64,000 nucleotides of DNA from Kineosporia sp. NBRC 101731 (GTDB lineage Bacteria; Actinomycetota; Actinomycetes; Actinomycetales; Kineosporiaceae), in assembly GCF_030269305.1 (NCBI RefSeq), contig NZ_BSTC01000014.1, positions 62,001-126,000 of the forward strand, given 5' to 3'. Of this stretch, positions 34,766 through 43,781 are shown piece by piece. Numbering within the stretch: position 1 is the first letter of the stretch; every line of letters starts with the position of its first letter. The position numbers and the translations under genes were made by a program. The notes beneath the pieces are model-generated. The model was given only the letters and a program-made list of their open reading frames with translations. It had not been told where the DNA came from and ran no database searches.

Positions 34766-35608
34766 GTGAGCCTGCCCTTACCCAGTGCGGAGATGAACCC
34801 CGCGCTCTCCGGTACCGATCTGACCCTCGGATATGACGGCAAGACCGTCGTCCGGGACGCCCGGATCGCCCTGCGGGCCGGACGGGTCACGGCTCTGATC
34901 GGCCCGAACGGCTCGGGCAAGTCCACCCTGCTGCGTTCCCTGGCGCGGTTGCACACCCCGCAGGCCGGACGGGTCACGCTCGGCGACGGGCTCGAGGCCC
35001 GCACCCTGCACCCCAAGGACTTCGCCCGCCGCGTCACCCTGCTCACCCAGTCCCGCCCCACCCCCGGCGGGGTGCGGGTCAAGGACGTCGTCGCGTACGG
35101 GCGCCACCCGTACCGAGGACGTTTCGGCAGTGGGGACGAGAACGGGGCGGCCGTGGTGCAGCGGGCCCTGGAGCAGACCGGCGTGGCCACGATGGCGGAA
35201 CGCCCGGTGGACGAGCTGTCCGGCGGCGAACTGCAGCGGGTCTGGCTGGCCACCTGCCTGGCCCAGGACACGCACGTGGTGCTGCTGGACGAACCGACCA
35301 CCTTCCTCGACCTCCGCTACCAGGTCGAGATCCTCGACATCGTGCGGGATCTCGCCGACGAGCACAACGTTGCGATCGGTGTGGTGCTGCACGACCTGAA
35401 CCAGGCCGCCGCCGTGGCCGACGAGGTGGTCCTGCTGCATGCGGGAGTCGTCCGGGCCACCGGCACCCCGGCGCAGGTGTTCACGGCCGACCTGATCAGT
35501 GAGGTGTACGGGCTACGGATCGACGTCGAGGTCGACGAGCACGGCACCGTCCGCACCAGCCCGGTCGGACGGCACACGAACCGGCGAGCACGCCAGCTCA
35601 GCCGGTAA
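34766..35608 (+). CDS. Iron-siderophore ABC transporter ATP-binding protein (FepC-like)
   Basis: 280 aa. Walker A GPNGSGKST (46-54), Q-loop LLTQSRPTPGG, signature LSGGELQR, Walker B VVLLDEPTTFLDLRYQ and H-loop VLHDLNQA are all intact. DEPTTFLD and the ATARTL-type spacing are typical of FecE/FepC siderophore ATPases. The GTG start adjoins an iron box and lacks a Shine-Dalgarno; an internal ATG at 34793 has none either, so a leaderless GTG start is preferred. First gene of an ATPase-lipoprotein-permease operon; expected to be derepressed in low iron. Confidence 0.93.
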   Translation: MSLPLPSAEMNPALSGTDLTLGYDGKTVVRDARIALRAGRVTALIGPNGSGKSTLLRSLARLHTPQAGRVTLGDGLEARTLHPKDFARRVTLLTQSRPTPGGVRVKDVVAYGRHPYRGRFGSGDENGAAVVQRALEQTGVATMAERPVDELSGGELQRVWLATCLAQDTHVVLLDEPTTFLDLRYQVEILDIVRDLADEHNVAIGVVLHDLNQAAAVADEVVLLHAGVVRATGTPAQVFTADLISEVYGLRIDVEVDEHGTVRTSPVGRHTNRRARQLSR

Positions 35609-35635
35609 TTCCACCCCATCCCCAGAAGGAACCGC

Positions 35636-36655
35636 ATGTTCTCCCGCCCCCGTCGTGCGCTGACGGTCGCCGCGACCTCCGCCGCGGCCCTCGCCCTGCT
35701 GCTGTCCGCCTGTGGCACCACCGAGTCCTCCGCCGGCTCGTCCGAGAGCACCCCGTCGGCCACGGCCGGCGGCCCGGTGACCGTCACCGACGCCCGCGGC
35801 ACGCAGGTCAAGCTCGACGCCCCGGCCACCAAGGTCGTCTCCCTGGAGTGGGGCCTCACCGAGAACCTGCTCTCGCTGGGCGTCACCCCGGTCGGCGCGG
35901 CCGACGTCAAGAACTACAACATCTACGACACCGTGGTCCCCCTCGACGCGGACACCCCCGACGTCGGCGAGCGCGGCACCCCGAACACCGACGCGATCTC
36001 CGCCCTGGAGCCCGACCTGATCGTCTCCGTCACCGGTCTCGACGACAAGGTGTACGCCTCGCTCGAGAAGATCGCCCCGGTCGTCGTGCTCAAGGGCTCG
36101 GACGGCAAGGACGCGATCGGCTACATGCGCACGACGGTGAACACGCTGGCCGAGGCCACGGGCAAGCAGGCCCAGGCCACCACGCTGCTGGCCGACTTCG
36201 ACACGGCGATCAAGGAGGGCAAGGCTGCTCTGGAGGCCGCCGGCAAGTCCGGTGCGCCGTTCACCATGTCCGACGGCTGGGTGCAGTCCGGCACGGTGTC
36301 GATCCGGATGTACACGCCGACCTCGTACTTCGGTGCCGTGGCGGCGGAACTGGGCCTGGAGAACCAGTACCCGACCGGTGGTGACGCCGACTACGGCCTG
36401 GCCACCATCGACGTCGAGGGCCTGACGAAGATCAGCGACGCCGACACCACCTTCCTCTATGTCCTGGACGGCGACGTCAAGGACCACTGGGTCACCTCGC
36501 TGAAGGACAACGCGATCTGGAAGAAGCTGCCGTTCGTCGAGGCCGACCGGGCCAAGCCGATCGACAGTGGCATCTGGATGTTCGGTGGCCCGAAGGCGGC
36601 GCAGGCGTACATCGACACGGTGGTGGAGAACATCACCGGCGCCGCTAACAGCTGA
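35636..36655 (+). CDS. Iron-siderophore ABC transporter substrate-binding lipoprotein
   Basis: 339 aa. A type II signal peptide ends at lipobox LLSAC (Cys26), followed by a Ser/Thr-rich tether. Mature domain has the FecB/FepB-type class III fold: VTVTDARGTQVKLDAPATKVVSLEWGLTENLLSLGVTPVG, EPDLIVSVTG, PVVVLKG and the long helix between lobes. The ligand would be a ferric siderophore captured outside the membrane. AAGGA precedes the ATG. Third operon gene starts 3 bp after its stop. Confidence 0.93.
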   Translation: MFSRPRRALTVAATSAAALALLLSACGTTESSAGSSESTPSATAGGPVTVTDARGTQVKLDAPATKVVSLEWGLTENLLSLGVTPVGAADVKNYNIYDTVVPLDADTPDVGERGTPNTDAISALEPDLIVSVTGLDDKVYASLEKIAPVVVLKGSDGKDAIGYMRTTVNTLAEATGKQAQATTLLADFDTAIKEGKAALEAAGKSGAPFTMSDGWVQSGTVSIRMYTPTSYFGAVAAELGLENQYPTGGDADYGLATIDVEGLTKISDADTTFLYVLDGDVKDHWVTSLKDNAIWKKLPFVEADRAKPIDSGIWMFGGPKAAQAYIDTVVENITGAANS

Positions 36656-36658
36656 TCG

Positions 36659-38773
36659 GTGACCGCAACCCGCACCGCTGCCCCGGGGACGCCCGCCGCG
36701 TCCCCGGGGCAACCCGCGTCCTCTGGTAAGAAGTTATCCGTCACCGCGGTTTTCGCGGTGAGCCTGATCGCCCTGGCAGCCCTCGGCGCGGTGCACCTGA
36801 CCCAGGGCACCGCCGACCTGGGGGTCGGCGAACTGCTGAGATCCGTGGCCGGTGGCGACGACTCGGACGCCACGGCGATCCTGATCGCCAGCCGGCTGCC
36901 CCGCCTGGGCGCGGCCGTGCTGATCGGCCTGGCCCTGGGCGTGGCCGGCGCGACCCTGCAGTCCGTGGCTCGCAACCCGCTGGCCTCGCCCGACACCCTC
37001 GCGGTCAACTCCGGCGCCTATCTGACCGTCGTGGCGGTCGCCTCGTTCGGCATCAGCCTGCCCTTCTACCTGGACGGGCTGACCGCCTTCGCCGGTGGTC
37101 TGGCCGCGGCCGGCCTGGTGCTGCTGATCTCCCGCGGCGGGGACGGCGGCCCGACCCGTCTGGTGCTGGCCGGTTCCGCGATCGCGCTGGCCCTCAGCTC
37201 GCTCAGCTACGTGCTGCTCATGCTCTTCCAGGTCCAGACCCAGGGCCTGTTCGCCTGGCAGAGCGGCACCACCGTGCAGTCGGGCTCGCAGCAGGTGAAA
37301 CTCGCGATCCCGTTGATCGCCCTGGGCGTGATCGGGCTCCTGCTGCTGGCCCACCGCCTGGACGTGATGGCGCTGGGCGACGACTCCGCGCGGGTGCTGG
37401 GCATCGACGTGCGCCGCAGCCGGATGTTCGCCGTGCTGCTCGCGGTGCTGCTGGCCGCCACCGCCGTGACCGTCACCGGCCCCATCGGTTTCGTCGGCCT
37501 GTCGGCCGGGGTCGCCGCCCGCTCGGCCGCGCGCCGGCTACCCGGCCTCGGCCGGCACGTGCTCCTGCTGCCGCTGGCCGGGATCTTCGGCGCGCTGGTG
37601 GTCACCTCGGCGGACGTGCTGCTGCGGCTCTTCCTGCCCGCGGACGTCTCCATCGCCATTCCCACGGGCGTGGTGACGACCCTGTCGGGGGCGGTGGTGC
37701 TGGTCTGGCTGGCGCGGCAGTTGCGGGGCGGTGCTGTCGGCCAGGGGACGCGGGGTGCGCACGGCACGGTGCGTTCGGGTCGGTGGGTGGCCGGGTTGTG
37801 GGTGGTGCTCGTGCTCGCCCTGGTCGGTTCGCTGGTGGCCGGCCTGCTGCTCGGTCAGCGTGTGGTGTTGCTGGGCGACGTGGTCAACTGGGTTCGCGAC
37901 GCCGCCGGCACCCAGGTCAACTTCGCTCTCAGCCAGCGCTGGCCCCGCGTGCTGGCGGCCCTGGCCGGTGGTGCGGCCCTGGCCCTGGCCGGCGCGATCG
38001 TGCAGGCCGTGTGCCGCAACCCGCTGGCCGAGCCCGGCCTGCTCGGCGTCACGCCCGGCGCCTCGGTCGGCGCGGTGGCCGTCGTGGTGCTGCTGCCCGG
38101 CCTCGGGATCTGGCCGATGATGGGCCTGGCCACGCTGAGCGCCCTGCTCACGTTCGCCCTGGTGCTCTGGCTGGCCGCCGGCACCCGGGCCACCGGGCGC
38201 GGTCTGTCCTCGGAACGGCTCGTGCTCATCGGTATCGGCGTGAGTTCCGGGGCTGCCGCGATCACCACCCTGATCGTCGTGGTGGTCTCGCCGTGGGACA
38301 CCAACCTGGCTCTGACCTGGCTGTCCGGCTCCACCTACGGCCGGGGCACCGACCAGTCGATCCCGGTGCTCGTCGCTCTGGCGATCGGGCTGCCGCTGAC
38401 CCTGTTCGGCAGTCGCACCCTCGACCTGATCGTGCTCGACGAGGACATGCCCCGCGTGCTCGGTGTGCGCCTGAACGCCGCCCGCCTGGCGTTCTGTGCC
38501 CTGGCCGCGGTACTCACCGCGGCCGCGGCCTGCGCGGTCGGGGCGCTGGGGTTCGTCGGCCTGGTCGCCCCGCACGCCGCCCGGGCCCTGGCCGGCGGAC
38601 GTCACTCCCGCTCCGTGCCGGTCGCCGTCGCCCTCGGCGCGGTGCTGGTCTGCCTGGCCGACACGCTCGGGCGATACGTGATCGCCCCCAGCGAGATCGC
38701 CGCCGGCCTGGTGACGGCCATCATCGGGGCGCCCTACTTCGTCTGGCTGCTGCACCGTTCCCGAACCCGGTAA
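36659..38773 (+). CDS. Iron-siderophore ABC permease, fused FecCD dimer (FhuB-like)
   Basis: 704 aa. Two FecCD permease modules in one chain: module 1 (about 25-335) with LPRLGAAVLIGLALGVAGATLQSVARNPLASPD and GPIGFVGLSAG; module 2 (about 370-700) with RWPRVLAALAGGAALALAGAIVQAVCRNPLAEPG and GALGFVGLVAPHAARAL. Each carries the R-N-P-L-A signature and the conserved Gly-rich ATPase-contact loop. About 20 membrane helices are expected, so one chain can serve as the whole membrane channel, as in E. coli FhuB. GTG start 3 bp after the lipoprotein stop. Confidence 0.93.
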   Translation: MTATRTAAPGTPAASPGQPASSGKKLSVTAVFAVSLIALAALGAVHLTQGTADLGVGELLRSVAGGDDSDATAILIASRLPRLGAAVLIGLALGVAGATLQSVARNPLASPDTLAVNSGAYLTVVAVASFGISLPFYLDGLTAFAGGLAAAGLVLLISRGGDGGPTRLVLAGSAIALALSSLSYVLLMLFQVQTQGLFAWQSGTTVQSGSQQVKLAIPLIALGVIGLLLLAHRLDVMALGDDSARVLGIDVRRSRMFAVLLAVLLAATAVTVTGPIGFVGLSAGVAARSAARRLPGLGRHVLLLPLAGIFGALVVTSADVLLRLFLPADVSIAIPTGVVTTLSGAVVLVWLARQLRGGAVGQGTRGAHGTVRSGRWVAGLWVVLVLALVGSLVAGLLLGQRVVLLGDVVNWVRDAAGTQVNFALSQRWPRVLAALAGGAALALAGAIVQAVCRNPLAEPGLLGVTPGASVGAVAVVVLLPGLGIWPMMGLATLSALLTFALVLWLAAGTRATGRGLSSERLVLIGIGVSSGAAAITTLIVVVVSPWDTNLALTWLSGSTYGRGTDQSIPVLVALAIGLPLTLFGSRTLDLIVLDEDMPRVLGVRLNAARLAFCALAAVLTAAAACAVGALGFVGLVAPHAARALAGGRHSRSVPVAVALGAVLVCLADTLGRYVIAPSEIAAGLVTAIIGAPYFVWLLHRSRTR

Positions 38774-38784
38774 CAACCCCTTCC

Positions 38785-38842
38785 GTGATCATGCAAAACC
38801 TCCCCGGAGTTCTAGAACTCCGGGGAGGTTTTGCATGATCAC
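38785..38842. terminator. Perfect 58-bp palindrome, terminator-like and repeat family member
   Basis: Two 29-base arms meet at TCTAGA without a mismatch and end in GTGATC/GATCAC; the arms carry GATCATGCAAAACCTCC. The hairpin ends 12 bp after the siderophore permease stop, and the arm inverse supplies TTTTGCATG. It can terminate transcription in both directions. The right-hand 22 bases recur exactly at 58581-58602 and a 16-base part of the left arm recurs at 56755-56770, so it is also a dispersed repeat. Confidence 0.75.
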
Positions 38843-38971
38843 CAGCAAGGAGGGTTGTTGAGGGTTGGGGAAACGCCCCTCGGGCGGACGGGCGCGTGGC
38901 AGGATCGGAAGGAATCCGAACGGAAGTTGCTCTTTGTCCTGGTCCACGCGCAGAGCTTCGGGGAGGCAGGT

Positions 38972-39247
38972 TTGACCGACAGTCCGGCGCACCGTCAGCG
39001 CCCGCGGCGACGCCGCCGGCCCCTTCGCCCCTCCGCCTACGTCGACCGCAACCGCCGCACGATGCTCGTGCTGTCGCTGCTGCTCGCCGCGGTCGTCATC
39101 GCGGCCTCGGTGGTCACGCTGAGTCTGGCCGGCCCCAGCGACCGGATGCACGGGGCCGACTCGGCCGAGCAGTCCGCCTCGCTCTGCCAGATCATGTTCC
39201 CCAACGACGAGGCCCAGGTCACCGCCTGCATCGAGAACGCCCCCTGA
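38972..39247 (+). CDS. Small Arg-rich membrane protein, unknown
   Basis: 91 aa. TDSPAHRQRPRRRRRPLRPS is followed by one membrane helix, MLVLSLLLAAVVIAASVVTLSLAG (about 35-57), and an outside tail with two cysteines (LCQIMFPNDEAQVTACIENAP) that could form a disulfide. The TTG start at 38972 has GGGAGG six bases upstream and is preferred over an in-frame start inside the palindrome. Convergent with the HTH/SH3 gene. Family not recognised. Confidence 0.65.
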   Translation: MTDSPAHRQRPRRRRRPLRPSAYVDRNRRTMLVLSLLLAAVVIAASVVTLSLAGPSDRMHGADSAEQSASLCQIMFPNDEAQVTACIENAP

Positions 39248-39261
39248 CCCTCACCGGATGC

Positions 39262-40149
39262 TCAGGGAGCCGAGGGCGAGGGCTGCGGCCTGAGGCACGG
39301 CGGGATCGCCGCCTCGGTACGCGTGCGCACGGCGGGCAGCCAGCCGATCACGCCGCTGTCCGGCACCCTGACGTGATACCAGCGATGCGTCGAGACGCCC
39401 GCCTCGTCTTCGATGCGCCGCCCGTCCGCGATCACGCAATCGGTCAGCAGGGTGTCTTCGTGAAAGACCCGCCCGACCACGTTCTGCTCGCTGCGAGGGT
39501 TCCACGGACTGCGCGACAACGACAGCGAGCACTCGCGAATGTGCTGGTCCTGACAGGGTTTCTCGACGTTGAACACGGTGATCTCGGTGCCGTCGCCGAA
39601 GGATGCCACCGCGTCACCACCGGCCACCTGCTTCGTCAGGGCATCGGCCACCGGCTCGTCGCCGGTCAGCCGGATCTGCCAGATCAGCCCGGCCACGAGC
39701 ACCACGACCAGGGTGGCCACCGCGGCGACGATCCAGGTGCGCGAGGCCCGCGGCACGGGCGGGGCCGCGAGCGCGGCGGCGTGCGCGTCGTCGGCCAGGG
39801 CCTGCCGGGCCGCACCGCCCGCAACCGGTGGCATCGGATCGTCGGGAGCGGACTCCCCGACGATCAGGGCGGACCACACCTCGAGCCAGCGTGCGGCCTG
39901 TGCCTCGTCGGCCGCGTAGGCGGTCACGATCTGCCGGATCACCGGGTTGCGCGGCTTACGCCGGCCCGCGAGCGTGTCGTTCAGCGTGCTCAGCGGGATA
40001 CCCGTGCGGTTCTGCAGGGTGCGGTAACTCTCTCCCGCCGCGAGCCGCAACGAGGCCAGGGCCCGGACGAACTCGTCCGACGTGGTGGCTTCGGCAGGAT
40101 CGCGGACGGGCTGCACCGGCATATCCGGCAAATGATGACTATCGGGCAC
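39262..40149 (-). CDS. HTH-TM-SH3-like membrane regulator
   Basis: 295 aa. The N-terminal 80 residues carry an XRE-like helix-turn-helix (EFVRALASLRLAAGESYRTL, RTGIPLSTLNDTLAGRRKPR) of the type found at the N-terminus of many streptomycete signalling proteins. A single membrane helix follows (TWIVAAVATLVVVLVAGLIW, about 165-185), then an outside domain with two Cys pairs and THRWYHVRVPDSGVIGWLPAVRT, an SH3-like fold ending. It could sense an external cue or bind cell-wall material. The GTG start at 40149 lies 7 nt after TAGGGT, a possible -10, which would make the message leaderless; a later ATG (40122) is possible. Confidence 0.7.
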   Translation of the reverse strand: MPDSHHLPDMPVQPVRDPAEATTSDEFVRALASLRLAAGESYRTLQNRTGIPLSTLNDTLAGRRKPRNPVIRQIVTAYAADEAQAARWLEVWSALIVGESAPDDPMPPVAGGAARQALADDAHAAALAAPPVPRASRTWIVAAVATLVVVLVAGLIWQIRLTGDEPVADALTKQVAGGDAVASFGDGTEITVFNVEKPCQDQHIRECSLSLSRSPWNPRSEQNVVGRVFHEDTLLTDCVIADGRRIEDEAGVSTHRWYHVRVPDSGVIGWLPAVRTRTEAAIPPCLRPQPSPSAP

Positions 40150-40358
40150 GTGTATCACCCTAGCCACAGGGTGTGACAGAACGGGCGGCATACACGCCCA
40201 GGGTGCATGACGTCTCATCGTCGACGAAGTGGCGTCCGGGACTGTCCGGGACCGATCGCCCCTCTTGAGCAGGGACCGGCCGCAGCGATTGGCTGAACCC
40301 CGGCATCCCGGCACCGGTCCGTGCCGGAGGGGAACGGGCCGGTGCCGGGCCGCGCCCT

Positions 40359-40402
40359 CGCCACCACTTCGCCACCACTTCGCCACCACTTCGCCACCAC
40401 TT
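40359..40402. repeat. Four perfect 11-bp direct repeats (iteron-like)
   Basis: CGCCACCACTT occurs four times head to tail with no error. The period is one helical turn, so all copies face the same side of the DNA. They lie in the 318-bp gap between the divergent HTH-membrane regulator and the broken GGDEF gene. Nothing else recognisable is in this gap. Confidence 0.85.
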
Positions 40403-40467
40403 CAGGTAGCGCTCCCACCCGTCGATGAGGGGGAACGCGAAGGGAGCCCGGAGTGCACGGTGAGGCC

Positions 40468-41131
40468 ATGGATACCGAGCAGCTCTCCGAGGCTCTGGAC
40501 CAGCTGGACGACCGGGTGGTGTGGAACGCCGAGCGCATGCTCGTCCAGCCCCTCGATCTCGGCTTGCGCGCGAGGAAGCTGGGCGACGAACTACTGATCG
40601 CCCGTCCTGGACACCTCCCGCCGGCTGTGCGCCGAACGCTCCCTCGGCCAGGTACTGGTCAAGGTGCACCAGGAACGGGCGCAGCTCCACGCCGTCCGGG
40701 GGAACTTCGCCGAGGCCTTCGCCGCCCCCGATGCCTTCTTCGACGCCTACGTGGAGATGCGCTCGCAGGAGGACGAGGTCTCCGCCCTGCCCGGGGCGTT
40801 CGTGGCCCGGATGGGCGGGGAGGAGTTCCTGCTGGTGCTGCCCGAGATCCTGCCCGAGCACGCGGCCCACCTGCTGGAACGGATCCGCCGCAGCGTCGAC
40901 CGGCACGCCTGGGACACGATCGCGCCCGGCCTGCACGTCACGCTCAGCACCGGTGCGGCCTGGTGCCCAGGCACCTCCGGCCGGGGGCCCCGCACCACGC
41001 AGCGCGACCTGCTCGCCACCGCGGACGAGAACCTCTACGCTGCCAAGCGCACCGGCCGCAACCGGGTGTGCCACGATCTGCCCGAACTCAGCCGCCCAGG
41101 GCCGGCAGCTGAACCGAATGCCGCGCGGTGA
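40468..41131 (+). pseudogene. Broken GGDEF diguanylate cyclase
   Basis: The N-terminal part MDTEQLSEALDQLDDRVVWN ... KLGDELLIA reads in one frame to about 40600; coding continues in the +1 frame (VLDTSRRLCAERSLGQVLVK ... EMRSQEDEVSAL) and joins abruptly to the second half of a GGDEF domain (PGAFVARMGGEEFLLVLPE ... TLSTGAAWCPG ... DENLYAAKRTGRNRV). The first half of the GGDEF domain, including the DxLTxLxNRR and metal Asp motifs, is missing. Two lesions, a frameshift and an internal deletion, leave no active cyclase. GGTGAGG precedes the ATG. It overlaps the GH127 gene at the 3' end. Confidence 0.8.
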
Positions 41132-43781
41132 CATTGCCCGCCCGGTCGGTCGCCGTGAACTCCAGGGTCTGCGGCTGCTCGTGCAGTGCCCGGGTGAACG
41201 GCTCCTGGTAGACGCCCCAGAAGGTCTCGGCCGTGCGCCACTGGATGCGGTCGAGCCCCGAGACCGTGTCGGACGCGTCCAGCGTCACCTCGACGCTGCT
41301 GCCGCCCAGCGGGCGCACCCGGATGGTCGGCACCGGTGCGGTGGTGTCCACGGCCACCTCCCGCTCCCCGTGCACGGTACGGCCCAGCTGGTCGAGCGCC
41401 CGGGCCCGGATCGTGTGCCGGCCGTCGGTGTCCAGCCGCAGATCACCGGAATTGATCGCGGAGAGCCAGGTTCCGTTCCCGCTGTCGATCTCCAGGGCGG
41501 CAATGCCCGGGCCCGGCGACACCACCGTGACGCTGACCGTGGGCGGGCTGGTGTACCAGCCCGAGGAGGCCCGTTCTCCGGTGACGTCGATCCGGATCAC
41601 CGGGGCGGCGTGCTCGGCCCCGGCGTCGTCGGGCAGGGCCCAGACCACGACATCCTCGGTGCGGTGCCAGATCTCGAAGGCCACTGCGTCATCCAGGGTG
41701 GACGAGGTGGTCGCCCGTCGCGGTACGGTCGGGTGGTCGAGGGTGCTGGCGACCGCGGCCTCGAGCACCTGGACCAGCTCGGGCCGGCTCAGCAGACCCG
41801 AACGCGCCGCGGTGAGCGCGTGCCGGTGCACCGCCGCGAAGAAGTCCTCGATGCCCGGATGGCCCCCGCCGGACCAGAGGGCGCCCAGGAACGACCAGCC
41901 GTGCTGGTCGTGCCGATTGGGCACCCCGGAGTCACTGCCCCGGAAGGCAATCCGGTCGTCGGCCAGGCGCCGGTAGAGGTGATAGCGGTGATCGCCACCC
42001 GACCAGGCCGGCTCGAACGTCCGGCCGAGCACGGTGACCAGATCACCCTCGGTGGTGAAGTCGCCGAGACTGCCGTCGAGAAGCCTCGACGCGGCCGGCG
42101 AAATGGTCTGCGTGATGGTCGCGTCGTCGCGGGCCAGCAGCACGGTGGGGCCCCGTTCCAGGCTGACCAGTGACGGGTCGTCGGGGGTGGGCACCAGGCG
42201 CAGAGGCAACGGCAGATTGAGGACGAGGTGGTCACCGGGTCTGAAATCCCGGGTCACGCTGAGGAATCCGGGATACCGCGAACCGACCGGGGCCGGTTCG
42301 CCGTCGATCGTCACCTGATCGCGCGCCCAGGGCGGGATCCGCAGGTGCAGCGTGCGCCGGCCGGACACGCCGACGGTCACCGTGATCCGGCCGTCCCGGG
42401 GGTAGCGGGTGTCGATCGTGACCGTGCCACCCGCCCGTTCCCAGGTCAGGGTCGAGGGCAGGTACTGGAGCACGAACAGGTCGCCGGGCCGTTCGGAACT
42501 CTCGAAGAAGACCGACTCCTGATGCTTCACATGGCTTTCCAGACCCGTCCCGCCGCAGCAGGTCCCGACGTTGCCGTACTCGCGCACGGCCCCGGCGTCG
42601 ACGGGGAACATGTAGACGACCTCGGGGTCGGTGTCCGAGGTGACGTCGGCCCGGGATCCGACCATGTGGTTGAGCGACGCGCGCTCGGCGTAGTCGGCGA
42701 AGCGGACGTCGAGTGTGTGTGCGAACAGGCCCCGGGCAATCTTGAGCAGGTTGTAGGTGGCGCAGCTCTCGGCGTTGCGGCGGCCCACGAAGCCCGCGAC
42801 GGCCCCGGCCGGACCCCAGAGCTCGCCCTCGCCCGTACCACCGTGTGCGAAGGTGCGCCCGGGCACGAGCTGGTCCCAGAGATTCAGGACGGCGTCGAGG
42901 TAGCGGCGTTCCCCGGTGGCCTCGTACTGCGCCAGGTGCCCGACCAGCATGGGCAGGTGCTGGTTGGCGTGCATCCCGTCGAGAATGTCCCGCCCGTTCG
43001 GCCCGTCGGTAGCGGCGTCGAGCAGGGAGTCCATCTCGAACGCGGAAGCGGCCTGGAGAAAGTCCTTCTCCCCGGTGATCCGGTACAGCGCCACCAGGGT
43101 CTCGTTCATCCCGCCGTACTCACCGGCGATGTAGAGCGACCACATGCGCTGCACCTGATCGCGCTCCAGCCGCTGCATGCGCTGCGCCGCCCAGTGCCCC
43201 ATCGAGGTGACCACCTCCAGAGCCTGCGCACAACCGGCGTGCTGGTGGGCGTCCACAAGCCCCGCCATGATCTTGTGGCAGGTGTACCAGGGCGCCCAGA
43301 TCTCCCCGTAGGGAGCCAGGTCCTCCAGCCGGTCGAACTGCCATTCCCCGTACGCCGCCAGGAATCCCGGATGGGTGAACCGGCCCGTGGCGGCCAGCGC
43401 GGCCTGGACCTGCGCCAGCCCCGCGACCAGCTCGTCCACCTTCTCCCGGAACACCTCCTCCCCGGTCGAGGCGTAGGCCAGGGACAGCATCGACAGGAAG
43501 TGCCCGGCGTAGTGCCCGCGCAACAGACTCGCCGTCGGCGCGACCCCCGCACCCGGGTAGTCGGCTCCCGACCAGGCCTGCTCGTCCGGATGCCCGAAGT
43601 CTTCCCAGTTGCCCGGCGGCCGGGCCCCGTGCGTGTCCAGCCCGGCGTTGGCCCGGAACCCGGCCAGCACCCGGTCGACCGGGTAGACCCGGGCCAGGTG
43701 CAGCATCTGGTGCTGGGCGCGCGCGTGCACGCCCTCCCCCAGCGACACGTCACGCAGGGGGAAGGGCCGGGCGAGAGTCAC
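41088..43781 (-). CDS. GH127 beta-L-arabinofuranosidase (DUF1680) with Ig-like tail
   Basis: 897 aa. The (alpha/alpha)6 barrel fills the first two-thirds: GEWQFDRLEDLAPYGEIWAPWYTCHK, AGEYGGMNETL, GMHANQHLPMLVG, then NAESCATYNLLK and TCCGGTGLESHVKH. In HypBA1 of Bifidobacterium longum the equivalent Glu and three Cys bind zinc and one Cys of the CC pair is the nucleophile; all are present (near residues 337, 339, 407, 408). Two beta domains follow, and the C-terminal 90 residues (TAPVPTIRVRP ... TATDRAGNVTAR) form an OmpL47/Ig-like module. No signal peptide, so it acts inside the cell. GTG start overlaps the aminopeptidase stop (GTGA) and has AGGAGA upstream. Confidence 0.88.
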   Translation of the reverse strand: MTLARPFPLRDVSLGEGVHARAQHQMLHLARVYPVDRVLAGFRANAGLDTHGARPPGNWEDFGHPDEQAWSGADYPGAGVAPTASLLRGHYAGHFLSMLSLAYASTGEEVFREKVDELVAGLAQVQAALAATGRFTHPGFLAAYGEWQFDRLEDLAPYGEIWAPWYTCHKIMAGLVDAHQHAGCAQALEVVTSMGHWAAQRMQRLERDQVQRMWSLYIAGEYGGMNETLVALYRITGEKDFLQAASAFEMDSLLDAATDGPNGRDILDGMHANQHLPMLVGHLAQYEATGERRYLDAVLNLWDQLVPGRTFAHGGTGEGELWGPAGAVAGFVGRRNAESCATYNLLKIARGLFAHTLDVRFADYAERASLNHMVGSRADVTSDTDPEVVYMFPVDAGAVREYGNVGTCCGGTGLESHVKHQESVFFESSERPGDLFVLQYLPSTLTWERAGGTVTIDTRYPRDGRITVTVGVSGRRTLHLRIPPWARDQVTIDGEPAPVGSRYPGFLSVTRDFRPGDHLVLNLPLPLRLVPTPDDPSLVSLERGPTVLLARDDATITQTISPAASRLLDGSLGDFTTEGDLVTVLGRTFEPAWSGGDHRYHLYRRLADDRIAFRGSDSGVPNRHDQHGWSFLGALWSGGGHPGIEDFFAAVHRHALTAARSGLLSRPELVQVLEAAVASTLDHPTVPRRATTSSTLDDAVAFEIWHRTEDVVVWALPDDAGAEHAAPVIRIDVTGERASSGWYTSPPTVSVTVVSPGPGIAALEIDSGNGTWLSAINSGDLRLDTDGRHTIRARALDQLGRTVHGEREVAVDTTAPVPTIRVRPLGGSSVEVTLDASDTVSGLDRIQWRTAETFWGVYQEPFTRALHEQPQTLEFTATDRAGNVTARHSVQLPALGG

